Assembly (NCBI GenBank): GCA_964418325.1
Contig: CAYQLC010000024.1
Coordinates: forward strand, 1-20,132
Length of the DNA stretch: 20,132 bases
DNA from: IMCC26077 sp964418325
GTDB lineage: Bacteria; Actinomycetota; Actinomycetes; Nanopelagicales; Nanopelagicaceae
Reading direction: 5' to 3'
This document shows, in pieces, positions 7,531 to 14,582 of this stretch (the first letter of the stretch is position 1; each line of letters starts with the position of its first letter). Position numbers and translations under genes: made by a program. Under the pieces are notes generated by a model. The model worked only from the letters and a program-made list of their open reading frames with translations, searched no databases and had not been told where the DNA came from.

Positions 7531-8228
7531 GCAGGATCTACAATCTGATAGCCAACGCCTCGTACTGTACGAATGAATTCCAGATTCTCACGATTAAGTT
7601 TCTTTCTAAGATAAGAGATATATGTATCCAGAACGCTGGTTTCAGTCTCAAAATCTATCTCCCAAACATCGCGCAGCAGCGCGGACTTAGTGAGTACTCG
7701 ACCTTTGTTCCGCATTAACTCCTGAAGTAACTTGAATTCGGTTGGTGATAACTCAACTTCCTCTTCGTGAAAGAAAACTTTGTGCTGGTCTTCATCAAGA
7801 CGTAAGGGCCCGCACCGAAGGATGCTGTTTTCGACAGCAATGGCATTAGTGCGGCGCAATATCGCCCCCACTCGCAACAAGAGCTCCTCTAGCCCAAAGG
7901 GCTTGGTGACATAGTCATCAGCGCCCAAACGAAGTCCACGAGTGATATCGGTCTTCTCTCCACGAGCGCTAAGCATCAGAGCTGGCGTCAGATCGCCCTT
8001 CTTTCGCAGCTGCTCCAATAGTTCAAATCCATCAAGGACTGGCATGTTGATGTCGATGATTAAAAGGTCAGCTTGGCTAGTACGAAGAGCAGTAAGTGCC
8101 GACATCCCATCGGCTGCCGAGGAGACCGAGTAGCCAGCAACGCGCAGGGCGTCCCCCAACAACTCGCGCACCCCCTCCTCGTCATCGACAACGAGCACGT
8201 GCGCCTTTGCGCTCTCTGAAGTAGCCAT
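7527..8228 (-). CDS. OmpR/PhoB-family response regulator
   Basis: 233-residue DNA-binding response regulator. Receiver domain: acidic pocket D15-D16, phospho-acceptor D59 (IDINMP), switch S87 and K109 (KPF). A winged helix of OmpR type spans about 136-228, with SPTEFKLLQ and the terminal RTVRGVGYQI. It is phosphorylated by the kinase encoded immediately downstream and binds tandem DNA repeats with 11-bp period, as this family does. The ATG start has TAGCCT exactly 6 nt upstream and no ribosome site, so the operon mRNA is probably leaderless. A matching direct repeat lies in the 121-bp divergent region (8310-8326), suggesting control of the secreted gene and possibly autoregulation. Confidence 0.94.
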   Translation of the reverse strand: MATSESAKAHVLVVDDEEGVRELLGDALRVAGYSVSSAADGMSALTALRTSQADLLIIDINMPVLDGFELLEQLRKKGDLTPALMLSARGEKTDITRGLRLGADDYVTKPFGLEELLLRVGAILRRTNAIAVENSILRCGPLRLDEDQHKVFFHEEEVELSPTEFKLLQELMRNKGRVLTKSALLRDVWEIDFETETSVLDTYISYLRKKLNRENLEFIRTVRGVGYQIVDPA

Positions 8229-8234
8229 ATCTAC

Positions 8235-8240
8235 AGGCTA
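8235..8240 (-). promoter_or_regulatory. -10 element of the two-component operon (leaderless)
   Basis: On the minus strand TAGCCT is followed by six bases and the ATG at 8228. No purine-rich ribosome site is present. Confidence 0.5.
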
Positions 8241-8309
8241 CTGGTGCGAGCAGGCTATGAGGAGGGCGCTGGCAGAAAAAGCAGACTTTCCAACGCTCCC
8301 GGCAAGGTT

Positions 8310-8326
8310 TTCACAGAATCTTCACA
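8310..8326 (+). promoter_or_regulatory. tandem TTCACA repeat, candidate response-regulator box
   Basis: TTCACA occurs at 8310-8315 and again at 8321-8326, an exact 11-bp period (one helical turn). Tandem hexamers with this period are the usual binding sites of OmpR/PhoB/PhoP regulators. The second copy ends 11 bp before the predicted -10 CAGAAT (8338-8343), taking the place of a -35 as activator boxes do. The adjacent divergent gene encodes such a regulator. Confidence 0.6.
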
Positions 8327-8337
8327 AGGAAATTCGT

Positions 8338-8343
8338 CAGAAT
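8338..8343 (+). promoter_or_regulatory. -10 element of the secreted coiled-coil gene (leaderless)
   Basis: CAGAAT keeps the key second A and final T of a -10 element and lies exactly 6 nt before the ATG at 8350. Confidence 0.5.
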
Positions 8344-8349
8344 CTACCC

Positions 8350-9069
8350 ATGCGATATCAGCGAGTGGTCAGCGCCGTTGCTGCTGCGCTTATCGCAAGC
8401 CTGGTGTTGCCACACGTGGCTCAGGCCAATGAGATTACTAACCCCTCTGCTTCACCTTCACCAACGCCTTCTGCACAGAGCTACCAACAACAACTGGATG
8501 CCTACAAAATAAAGTTAGAAGAATTCAAAGTTGCTCTTGAAAAGTGGAACACAATCCGAAAAAGCGCCGAAGATACCTTTCGCGCTGAGATGGATAAATT
8601 CAAGATCGCTCGCGACGAGTGGGATGAAGCGAATAGTGAATTAATTGAGGAGATCAACGACGATTTCAAGCGGGATATCAACAAAGCCCGCCTCGATTTC
8701 AGAACCGCTTGGGCAAGCGCCAAGAGCACTGAGGCAAAAGCTGCAGCGCGAAATGCGCTCAACGCTGCAACGCTAGCGGCGACCACCGCTCGCCAAGTTG
8801 CATTAGAAGAACTTGGTGAACCGCCAACTCCCCCAGCGCGACCAATAATTCCGCCTCGCCCGATCGAACCTTTACGACCGATTGATCCGAACGCGCCTCG
8901 AGCAAGTAAGCGGCCAAGCGCGCCCGCCCCAGTACAACCTGGTCCGCGCTCGGTCAGACCAGAGAAGCCAGAGAAGCTAGAGAAACAAGAGAGACCGCGA
9001 GCTAAAGAGCGACAGGCCTGGGAATCAGATCAAGAGAGCGCCACGACTTTCTCCAGCACTTCTGCTTAA
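8350..9069 (+). CDS. secreted coiled-coil protein with proline-rich C-terminus
   Basis: 239 residues from the ATG at 8350. An in-frame ATG at 8257 would add 31 residues before the signal peptide and is disfavoured. Residues 1-26 form a Sec signal (hydrophobic AAALIASLVL, cleavage after VAQA). A Ser/Pro/Thr stretch follows (to about 42), then a charged helical coiled-coil region (about 45-155). Next is a Pro/Arg region with RPI(I/E/D)P repeats (163-180), and a Lys/Glu/Pro tail without a membrane anchor. No enzyme motif is visible. The make-up suggests an envelope-associated structural or wall-binding protein. It is divergent from the two-component operon, and its promoter carries a TTCACA tandem repeat, so it is likely part of that system's regulon. 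Function unknown. Confidence 0.8.
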   Translation: MRYQRVVSAVAAALIASLVLPHVAQANEITNPSASPSPTPSAQSYQQQLDAYKIKLEEFKVALEKWNTIRKSAEDTFRAEMDKFKIARDEWDEANSELIEEINDDFKRDINKARLDFRTAWASAKSTEAKAAARNALNAATLAATTARQVALEELGEPPTPPARPIIPPRPIEPLRPIDPNAPRASKRPSAPAPVQPGPRSVRPEKPEKLEKQERPRAKERQAWESDQESATTFSSTSA

Positions 9070-9082
9070 ACCCGCTTACTGA

Positions 9083-9088
9083 TACCGT
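9083..9088 (+). promoter_or_regulatory. possible -10 element of the short-chain dehydrogenase gene
   Basis: TACCGT (TANNNT pattern) lies 7 nt before the ATG at 9096 in a 26-bp gap without a ribosome site. This fits a leaderless or one-base-leader mRNA, but the motif alone is weak. Confidence 0.35.
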
Positions 9089-9095
9089 CAAATCT

Positions 9096-9896
9096 ATGGG
9101 TACTCATTCACAGGCTCTAGATCTCTCTGATTTTGACCTCACCGGAAAGCGAGCGCTCGTCACTGGTGGCGGCGATGGTCTTGGACGACAGTTCACGCTA
9201 GCGCTCTTAGATGCTGGCGCTGAGGTCATCATCGCAAGTAGACGTAAAGAATTTCTCGACACAGTCGTCACAGAACTTCACGGTAAATATCCGAAGCTCT
9301 CCGCTGAGCAATGTGATGTCACCAACTATGACGATGTGGTCGCCCTTGTCTCCCGAATTGGCTCGATTGACATCCTTGTCAATAGTTCTGGGCTTGCTCA
9401 TCGAGCCCCGTGGTGGGAGGAACAGTCGGTTGATTGGAAACGCATCATGACCCTTAACGTTGAGGCGCCATTTTGGCTCTCTCAACTCCTCCTTCCCGGA
9501 ATGATCAAGAACCAGTGGGGGCGAATCATCAACATCTCCTCTATATATGGAGTAGTGGCCGGAGATGAGCGGCGTTACCCCGGACTTGGTGTGCATATGC
9601 CCTCATATTTCACCAGTAAACATGCATTGATTGGCTTAACTAAATTCCTCGCAGCTCAGGTTGCAAAATCAGGTGTGACGGTCAACGCGCTCTGCCCCGG
9701 CAGTTTTGATAGTCCGGTAAATCGCCAATACTTCTCCCCTGGGCCACTTCTTGATGCAGTCTCAGAGGCAACACCTATGGGCAGGATTGGCACTGATCGC
9801 GAACTTCGTACTGCCATCCTCTTTCTTGCAGCTCCAGGCTCTTCTTTCATAACTGGACAAGCGTTGGTCGTCGATGGCGGCTGGACTATTTGGTAA
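9096..9896 (+). CDS. short-chain dehydrogenase/reductase, gluconate 5-dehydrogenase-like
   Basis: 266-residue classical SDR. The cofactor loop TGGGDGLG is at 23-30, NSSG (96-99) replaces the usual NNAG, and N121 and S149 (NISS) are present. The catalytic Y171-xxx-K175 lies in SYFTSK. Arginines after strand 2 (ASRR, 47-50) point to NADP preference. The Ser-Tyr gap is 22 residues rather than about 13, because of an insertion after ISSIYGVVAG. A similar longer loop occurs in a gluconate 5-dehydrogenase-like subgroup, so oxidation or reduction of a sugar acid or related hydroxy compound is likely. It sits 26 bp after the coiled-coil gene, and its own stop codon forms part of the next gene's -10 element. 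Substrate uncertain. Confidence 0.87.
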   Translation: MGTHSQALDLSDFDLTGKRALVTGGGDGLGRQFTLALLDAGAEVIIASRRKEFLDTVVTELHGKYPKLSAEQCDVTNYDDVVALVSRIGSIDILVNSSGLAHRAPWWEEQSVDWKRIMTLNVEAPFWLSQLLLPGMIKNQWGRIINISSIYGVVAGDERRYPGLGVHMPSYFTSKHALIGLTKFLAAQVAKSGVTVNALCPGSFDSPVNRQYFSPGPLLDAVSEATPMGRIGTDRELRTAILFLAAPGSSFITGQALVVDGGWTIW

Positions 9897-9899
9897 ATT
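9894..9899 (+). promoter_or_regulatory. -10 element overlapping a stop codon
   Basis: TAAATT lies exactly 6 nt before the ATG at 9906. Its first three bases are the TAA stop of the preceding dehydrogenase gene. No ribosome site is present, so a leaderless start is the best explanation. Confidence 0.45.
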
Positions 9900-9905
9900 G
9901 CGAAC

Positions 9906-10127
9906 ATGACGAATGTTCGATTGATTGGATACACATCCCTAGCTGTTGGCCTGATTAACTGGCGCTATATCGATTTCAGCGCTGGAAGTTTCGCAATTCT
10001 TATCGGCGCACTTGTTCTGCTCGCCTCATTGATGAAGCCGCTGCACCCAAAGTTAGTCAAGGGGCCAGGTTTCATCCTGATTGTGGTGCTCGCCGCCCTG
10101 GCAGTTGTTTATTCGTTCTTGGCTTGA
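9906..10127 (+). CDS. small membrane protein of unknown function
   Basis: 73 residues. Hydrophobic helices lie at about 25-43 and 54-72, and a weaker hydrophobic stretch at 6-18; the loop KPLHPKLVKGPG joins the two strong helices. No family recognised. The start codon is 6 nt from TAAATT, and the stop TGA overlaps the next gene's TTG start (TTGA). Together with the following two genes it forms a coupled unit, so the product may work with the downstream transporter or simply share its expression. Confidence 0.7.
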   Translation: MTNVRLIGYTSLAVGLINWRYIDFSAGSFAILIGALVLLASLMKPLHPKLVKGPGFILIVVLAALAVVYSFLA

Positions 10128-10405
10128 CATTGGATGCCACGCTTGACGATATAAAGTCACGCTGGAATGAGGTCCTCGATGAACTTCTTCGTCAAGACCG
10201 AATTCTTTGGTTAGCTTTCTTCGATGCTCGACTTGCAGCGTATGGTGATGGCGTTCTCACCCTTGATTTTCTCGATCCAGGTAAATTCGCTGCTGAACAT
10301 GACTTCTCCTATGTGCGAAATTCGGAACGGATAGAAAAAGTGGCGATGATTGCCCAAAATATTCTGGGAATACCAGTGAGTATCAGAATAAACTTCGGAG
10401 AGTGA
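10124..10405 (+). CDS. small protein resembling the DNA polymerase III tau C-terminal domain
   Basis: 93 residues, cytosolic, no signal peptide. The pattern IKSRWNEVLDELL, ILWLAFFDARL, GVLTLDFLDPGKF, ending IPVSIRINF, follows the alpha-alpha-beta-beta layout at the C-terminus of actinobacterial DnaX. There the typical pattern is W..vL......f.w.l......v.g.dg..l.l.f.n.g. Here it is a stand-alone gene with no ATPase part. The TTG start overlaps the upstream stop (TTGA), and its own TGA overlaps the next GTG (GTGA), so translation is coupled on both sides. The similarity is recalled by eye and unproven. The gene may be mis-started, with another TTG at 10130. Function unknown. Confidence 0.62.
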   Translation: MTLDATLDDIKSRWNEVLDELLRQDRILWLAFFDARLAAYGDGVLTLDFLDPGKFAAEHDFSYVRNSERIEKVAMIAQNILGIPVSIRINFGE

Positions 10406-11541
10406 AGCAAGAGCCTAATAACTTTCGCGCCATTCTCTTAATGGCCGCAATTGGCTCTTACCTACTCTGGTCTGCTGGCGCGGCTATTCCACTCTTGCGG
10501 CTTGATTTAGAGATCAGCAGAACACTGGCCGGTCTTCATAACGTGGCAGTTGGAATTAGCGCTCCGCTAGGAGCCAGGCTGGCGGTTCCGCTAATCAATA
10601 GATTTGGGCGCGAACGCGTAATGCGTGCGATGCTCTTTTTCATGTTTTGTGGTGTCATGGTTCTAGTGACCGCACCATCGATTCTCTTTACAGTTCCAGC
10701 ATTAGGGTGTGCGGCATTCTCACAGACAATCGTTAATGCGATTAGTCTCGCGCAAATCTCTCACGACAAAGCTCCCTCTATGCGAAGAATGATGTTGCAG
10801 ACGGGAATTCAAGCAGTAGTTGGCGCTAGCGCAATTTTGATTATCAGCGCTTCATTGCATGCGGGGAATGGCTGGCGATTACCCATCATCGTCGGAGCAT
10901 TGATTCTCACACCCATATCCTTTTTCAGCATTCGTAAAGTTAAGTTTCTTGCACCCGAGAGCACTCATCAACATCCGACAGACATTTTTACTCGGGCGCT
11001 GAAAACTCGACTAGTTGCATTTGGTGCCATCAATAGCATCTTGGAAGTTGGGATTGGGTTTTGGGCTCTTGACCTTTTGGTAAGTCGCGAAGCCCCAGTT
11101 GCACTCGGCGCTCTTGGCGCAGCGATAATGAGTTACGGGATCGCAACAGGGCGTTTATCTCTAGCGCTTTTCCAACCTGACCCACAATTGGTAATGCGGA
11201 TTGCGATGTTCGCTATCGTCTGTGGCGTTTCAATCATTTGCGTTTTTGAGGATCCGATAATCACTATGGTGGGCTTAACTATTTCCGCGATAGGAATTGC
11301 ACCATTATTTGGAATGGGAGCATTTCGGGTTTCTGAGGGCTTTTCTCATGCTGAGTTCCGAATTTCACGGTACATGATAGGTGCATCATTTTCCTATGGA
11401 TTTGCACCGTTCTTGCTAGCCATAATCTTTGACAATCTTGGCTATGTGGTTGGCTACGCAATGATGATTCCAGTAGCAATAGCAGGCTACCTCCTCTGGA
11501 AAATCAATGGAACTACTGAGTCATCACCAGTCCGCAACTGA
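10402..11541 (+). CDS. MFS transporter, CynX/NimT-like
   Basis: 379-residue membrane protein with about 12 hydrophobic helices. The motif-A-like loop INRFGRERVMR follows helix 2. The first half (SAGAAIPLLRLDLEISRTLAGLH) resembles the CynX/NimT (cyanate/nitroimidazole) branch of MFS carriers. The substrate is not determinable. The GTG start overlaps the preceding stop by 4 nt. Its 3' end overlaps the convergent dehydratase gene by 18 nt, so transcripts from both sides read into each other. Confidence 0.82.
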   Translation: MKQEPNNFRAILLMAAIGSYLLWSAGAAIPLLRLDLEISRTLAGLHNVAVGISAPLGARLAVPLINRFGRERVMRAMLFFMFCGVMVLVTAPSILFTVPALGCAAFSQTIVNAISLAQISHDKAPSMRRMMLQTGIQAVVGASAILIISASLHAGNGWRLPIIVGALILTPISFFSIRKVKFLAPESTHQHPTDIFTRALKTRLVAFGAINSILEVGIGFWALDLLVSREAPVALGALGAAIMSYGIATGRLSLALFQPDPQLVMRIAMFAIVCGVSIICVFEDPIITMVGLTISAIGIAPLFGMGAFRVSEGFSHAEFRISRYMIGASFSYGFAPFLLAIIFDNLGYVVGYAMMIPVAIAGYLLWKINGTTESSPVRN

Positions 11542-12687
11542 TCCATCGCTGTGGAACCACTGCGCTGGAGCATCTTGTTTGTAAGGATGCTTAGCCGCTG
11601 CATCATCGTTGATTCTCGCTCCGATTCCAATAGAGGTTGGGGGCAAGATATGTCCCGCGACGATTTCGGGCGTTCCCTCGACAACATCTTTACGCCATGG
11701 AACATCTGCACGCATCACCTCTTGGATGAGGAAGTTTGGCGTGACAAGTCCTAAGTGCACATTGACCATGGTCGCTATCGGTCCCAGTGGATTGTGCGGG
11801 GCCATCACCACTCCAAATGCATCGCAGAGCGCGGCGATTTTTCTCAGGCCAGTGATGCCGCCGGCATGACATACATCGGGTTGGGCGACTTCGAATACAC
11901 CTGATTTGAGGAAGGGCAGGAATTCTTGCTGCGTGTATAGACGTTCGCCTGCTGCCAACGGGATCGAGACTTTTTCTTTCACGCGTTTCATTGCTTCGTA
12001 CTGCTCAGGTTGCACTACCTCTTCAAGGAAGAAGGGTTTGTATGGCGCAAGTACTTCAGCAAATTGAATTGCCATAGCCGCAGAGGTGCGACCGTGGAAA
12101 TCAACCATGATGTCTATGTCATCGCCACCTGCTTCCCGGGCAGCACGCATCAAAGTATCCGCATGTTTTAACTTCTTAGCGCCCTCGAGTGGAGCAGCTT
12201 GTGGTACCGCGAGGATCTTTACCGCGGTGAAACCTAATTCTTTACTCTCAAGCATCTTCTCTGCAAAAGATTTTGCAGTATCTGAATCGTAAACCGCCTC
12301 TGAGCTGCCGCCACCGAGATGGTCGTAGAGTCGAACCCGGTCGCGGGCTAATCCACCGAGTGCGCGCCAGAGTGGCACGCCAAGATTCTTTGAATGAATA
12401 TCCCATAGCGCCTGATCTATTCCACTCAAGGCAGACATTGAGACAACTCCGCCTTTGAAGAACGGGTGACGGTAGACGATCTGCCAATTTCGTTCGATCT
12501 CAAGGGGATCTCGACCAATAATCAGCGGGGCAAGGGACTTCACTGCACCCACTACGGCTTCGGTTTGGAATTCCACGGTGGCTTCGCCAAGTCCATACAG
12601 CCCAGGCTCATCGGTATCAACGCGAACAATCACCCAGTTACGTAAATCTGCATTAACGACTGTCGTGGAAATCTTGGTTATCTTCAC
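11524..12687 (-). CDS. enolase-superfamily sugar-acid dehydratase, D-galactonate dehydratase type
   Basis: 387 residues, mandelate racemase/muconate lactonizing enzyme family. Every DgoD active-site position is present with a constant offset of 13 residues: metal ligands D196, E222 and E248, bases H198 (DFHGR) and H298 (APHNPLGPIA), and E323. SMSALSGIDQALWDI and the tail SVADW also match DgoD. It would convert an aldonate to a 2-keto-3-deoxy acid in the cytosol using Mg2+. The related mannonate dehydratases share most of these residues, so the sugar is not certain. The GTG start has a strong AAGGAG 6 nt upstream. It is the last gene of the transporter-enzyme operon, 22 bp after the epimerase-like gene. 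Confidence 0.88.
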   Translation of the reverse strand: MKITKISTTVVNADLRNWVIVRVDTDEPGLYGLGEATVEFQTEAVVGAVKSLAPLIIGRDPLEIERNWQIVYRHPFFKGGVVSMSALSGIDQALWDIHSKNLGVPLWRALGGLARDRVRLYDHLGGGSSEAVYDSDTAKSFAEKMLESKELGFTAVKILAVPQAAPLEGAKKLKHADTLMRAAREAGGDDIDIMVDFHGRTSAAMAIQFAEVLAPYKPFFLEEVVQPEQYEAMKRVKEKVSIPLAAGERLYTQQEFLPFLKSGVFEVAQPDVCHAGGITGLRKIAALCDAFGVVMAPHNPLGPIATMVNVHLGLVTPNFLIQEVMRADVPWRKDVVEGTPEIVAGHILPPTSIGIGARINDDAAAKHPYKQDAPAQWFHSDGSVADW

Positions 12688-12693
12688 AGTGAG

Positions 12694-12699
12694 CTCCTT
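12694..12699 (-). promoter_or_regulatory. ribosome binding site of the dehydratase gene
   Basis: AAGGAG on the minus strand, 6 nt before the GTG at 12687; it decides this non-ATG start. Confidence 0.7.
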
Positions 12700-12709
12700 A
12701 AGTTAACTC

Positions 12710-13735
12710 TCATGCAATTTCCGAAACGGAAAACTCGACCCAAGAGGAGACGATACCTCCTGGTTTTGCCACAAGCGCTTTCCCACTTTTGATTGCATCA
12801 GTCAGTGAAATGACCGGCGATGAGAAGGGTTCGATTGTTACTAAACGATGTGCGCCCCAGAGCGGGTATTGCTTGATTCCGCCCCAAACCATCCAGATCC
12901 AGCAATACGGGTAGGTCTCCCCACTCCATCGCATTCGCGCCTTGAGGCCAATCGCGATATTGGCGAGGGTGACATCAGGATTTTTCATCGGACCAAGAAT
13001 TACATGGCCATCGGTGCCGTCGTTTGCTGGAAGTTTCTGTAAATCCTCGACTTGCCCGCCTGTCCTGCGAATTGATGGCCAGGCGCCGACTTGATCGACT
13101 TCGAAACGGTAGGTAGGACTTGGATAGTGCGGTACTTCAAAGCGTTCGCCCTCATCAATCATCAACTCTGCGCCGGGATCTGCTAGCGGCCCACCGAGAA
13201 CTAAATGTTGTCCCCATTGAAATTCAATCTCTTCCTGACCTAAATTCTCGACCGTCTCATCAAATCGAAGAGTCTCACCTTTGAGCGTCATCAATCGAGT
13301 CAATCTAAGAGGGAAGAGGCGCAGATCCACCCATAGTTTCACCACTAACTCTGAGATTGAATCCTTGACCAACTCAAAATTCCAGGACAAGAGGGCTGCT
13401 TCACCATGTCCACCAACTTTGATGCCCTTGTACTCAACCGGGTACTGGGCGGCAGGTAATACCTCTTGCCAGCCACCCGAAAAATGTTCGAGAAAATTTC
13501 CAAATTCAGAATTGCGACTAGAGATGAATTCGCGATTTCGAACAATATCTTCATGGTTATGCCAGAGTAAATCGAGGTTCGTTCGCTTATCTCTTAGCTC
13601 AAGAATTTCTGCGCCACGAGTGAGACTGATCTTCACCGTGAGCTCTGCAGAGTTGAGCTCGATGATTTCGTGCCCTTCCCAGAGGTACCGGCGGCCATAA
13701 TGGCCGACCGGGCGAGATGAGAAGGGATCGCGCAT
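12710..13735 (-). CDS. aldose 1-epimerase-like (galactose mutarotase superfamily) protein
   Basis: 341 residues, cytosolic, no signal peptide. Mutarotase-like features include FSGGWQEVLPAA (85-96), HGE (110-112), H177 in WGQHLVLG, and E302 in TIEPFSSP. H177 and E302 fit the general acid and base of aldose epimerases, although the sequence is from a divergent branch (DUF4432-like). It probably interconverts sugar anomers or binds a related hexose derivative. It begins 4 bp after the SDR stop, with AGGG about 8 nt before the ATG, and is followed 22 bp later by the dehydratase gene. Position between an SDR and a sugar-acid dehydratase suggests it supplies the anomer oxidised by the SDR. Confidence 0.75.
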   Translation of the reverse strand: MRDPFSSRPVGHYGRRYLWEGHEIIELNSAELTVKISLTRGAEILELRDKRTNLDLLWHNHEDIVRNREFISSRNSEFGNFLEHFSGGWQEVLPAAQYPVEYKGIKVGGHGEAALLSWNFELVKDSISELVVKLWVDLRLFPLRLTRLMTLKGETLRFDETVENLGQEEIEFQWGQHLVLGGPLADPGAELMIDEGERFEVPHYPSPTYRFEVDQVGAWPSIRRTGGQVEDLQKLPANDGTDGHVILGPMKNPDVTLANIAIGLKARMRWSGETYPYCWIWMVWGGIKQYPLWGAHRLVTIEPFSSPVISLTDAIKSGKALVAKPGGIVSSWVEFSVSEIA

Positions 13736-13739
13736 TCAA

Positions 13740-14573
13740 TTACCCTAGCGGTAAACCAGTTTTCGGATCTAACCCATAATTTCGAGCAAGATCTGGATCG
13801 ATGTCACCCACACCAAGTGCTGAAGTCCACGCTCCCTCGACTGCCAGACTTTGGCCAGAGACATACGAAGCCTTGTCCGAGAGCAAGAAGGCAACTACCT
13901 CCGCGATCTCTAAAGCATTCGCTATTCGCTTCAATGGGGTAAGTAACTCCAGCGATTCCCGGCGAGCCTTTGGATCGGGAGCATCGACAAAACTCTGCGC
14001 TAGAGCCGGAGTCATTACAGCTCCCGGCGCTACAGCATTACATCTAATTCCGTACGGGCCATAAGTGACTGCCACATTTCGGGTCAGCGCATCGACGGCT
14101 CCCTTGGTCATCTCATAGACCGCATGATCTCGCCAGGCTCGTCGGCCATGGACAGAAGAGATGTTAACAATTGCACCCTTTATTTTGTGATTGACGAAGT
14201 AATGCACCGCCTCGGCACAACCCCAGAAAGTTCCATTCTGATTGGTTCCCATAAGTTCTTCGAAGACCTTTGAATCGTTGGGGAAATCATGGAGCGCGGC
14301 GCCACGTGTCCAACCGGCGCAATTCACCCACGCAGTGAGAGTCCCTTTTGCAGCGGCTAACTCGCGAGCTTTTATGTGGGTCTCACGCTTGGCAACGTCG
14401 CCAACTATCGATTGCACCTCGCCACCTTTGGCAGCGATTTCGCGCTCCACTTTGGCAAGGTTCTCGCCGTTAATATCAATATTGACTAGCGCATAATCCT
14501 GAGCAAGTCTTAAGGCAATCGCATGCCCAATTCCAGAACCAGCACCAGTGACAACAGCAACATTTTTACTCAT
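13740..14573 (-). CDS. short-chain dehydrogenase/reductase, likely sugar dehydrogenase
   Basis: 277 residues from the ATG at 14573, which has AGGTGG five bases upstream. An in-frame start 9 nt earlier lies on top of that ribosome site. Classical SDR motifs: TGAGSGIG (9-16), an acidic D33 after strand 2 (NAD preference), NCAG (84-87) and the catalytic S140, Y153, K157. The C-terminus is extended by about 25 residues (GVGDIDPDLARNYGLDP), unlike short SDRs. It likely oxidises the sugar imported by the adjacent transporter, or its lactol, to a lactone or keto sugar. The ribosome site overlaps the upstream ATPase stop codon, so the gene is in the same operon. Substrate inferred from context only. 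Confidence 0.88.
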   Translation of the reverse strand: MSKNVAVVTGAGSGIGHAIALRLAQDYALVNIDINGENLAKVEREIAAKGGEVQSIVGDVAKRETHIKARELAAAKGTLTAWVNCAGWTRGAALHDFPNDSKVFEELMGTNQNGTFWGCAEAVHYFVNHKIKGAIVNISSVHGRRAWRDHAVYEMTKGAVDALTRNVAVTYGPYGIRCNAVAPGAVMTPALAQSFVDAPDPKARRESLELLTPLKRIANALEIAEVVAFLLSDKASYVSGQSLAVEGAWTSALGVGDIDPDLARNYGLDPKTGLPLG

Positions 14574-14582
14574 GAGAACCAC

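Noticed and set aside
8257..8349. Upstream ATG start for the secreted coiled-coil gene
   Set aside because: It would put 31 residues before the signal peptide and place the regulator box and -10 element inside the coding region.
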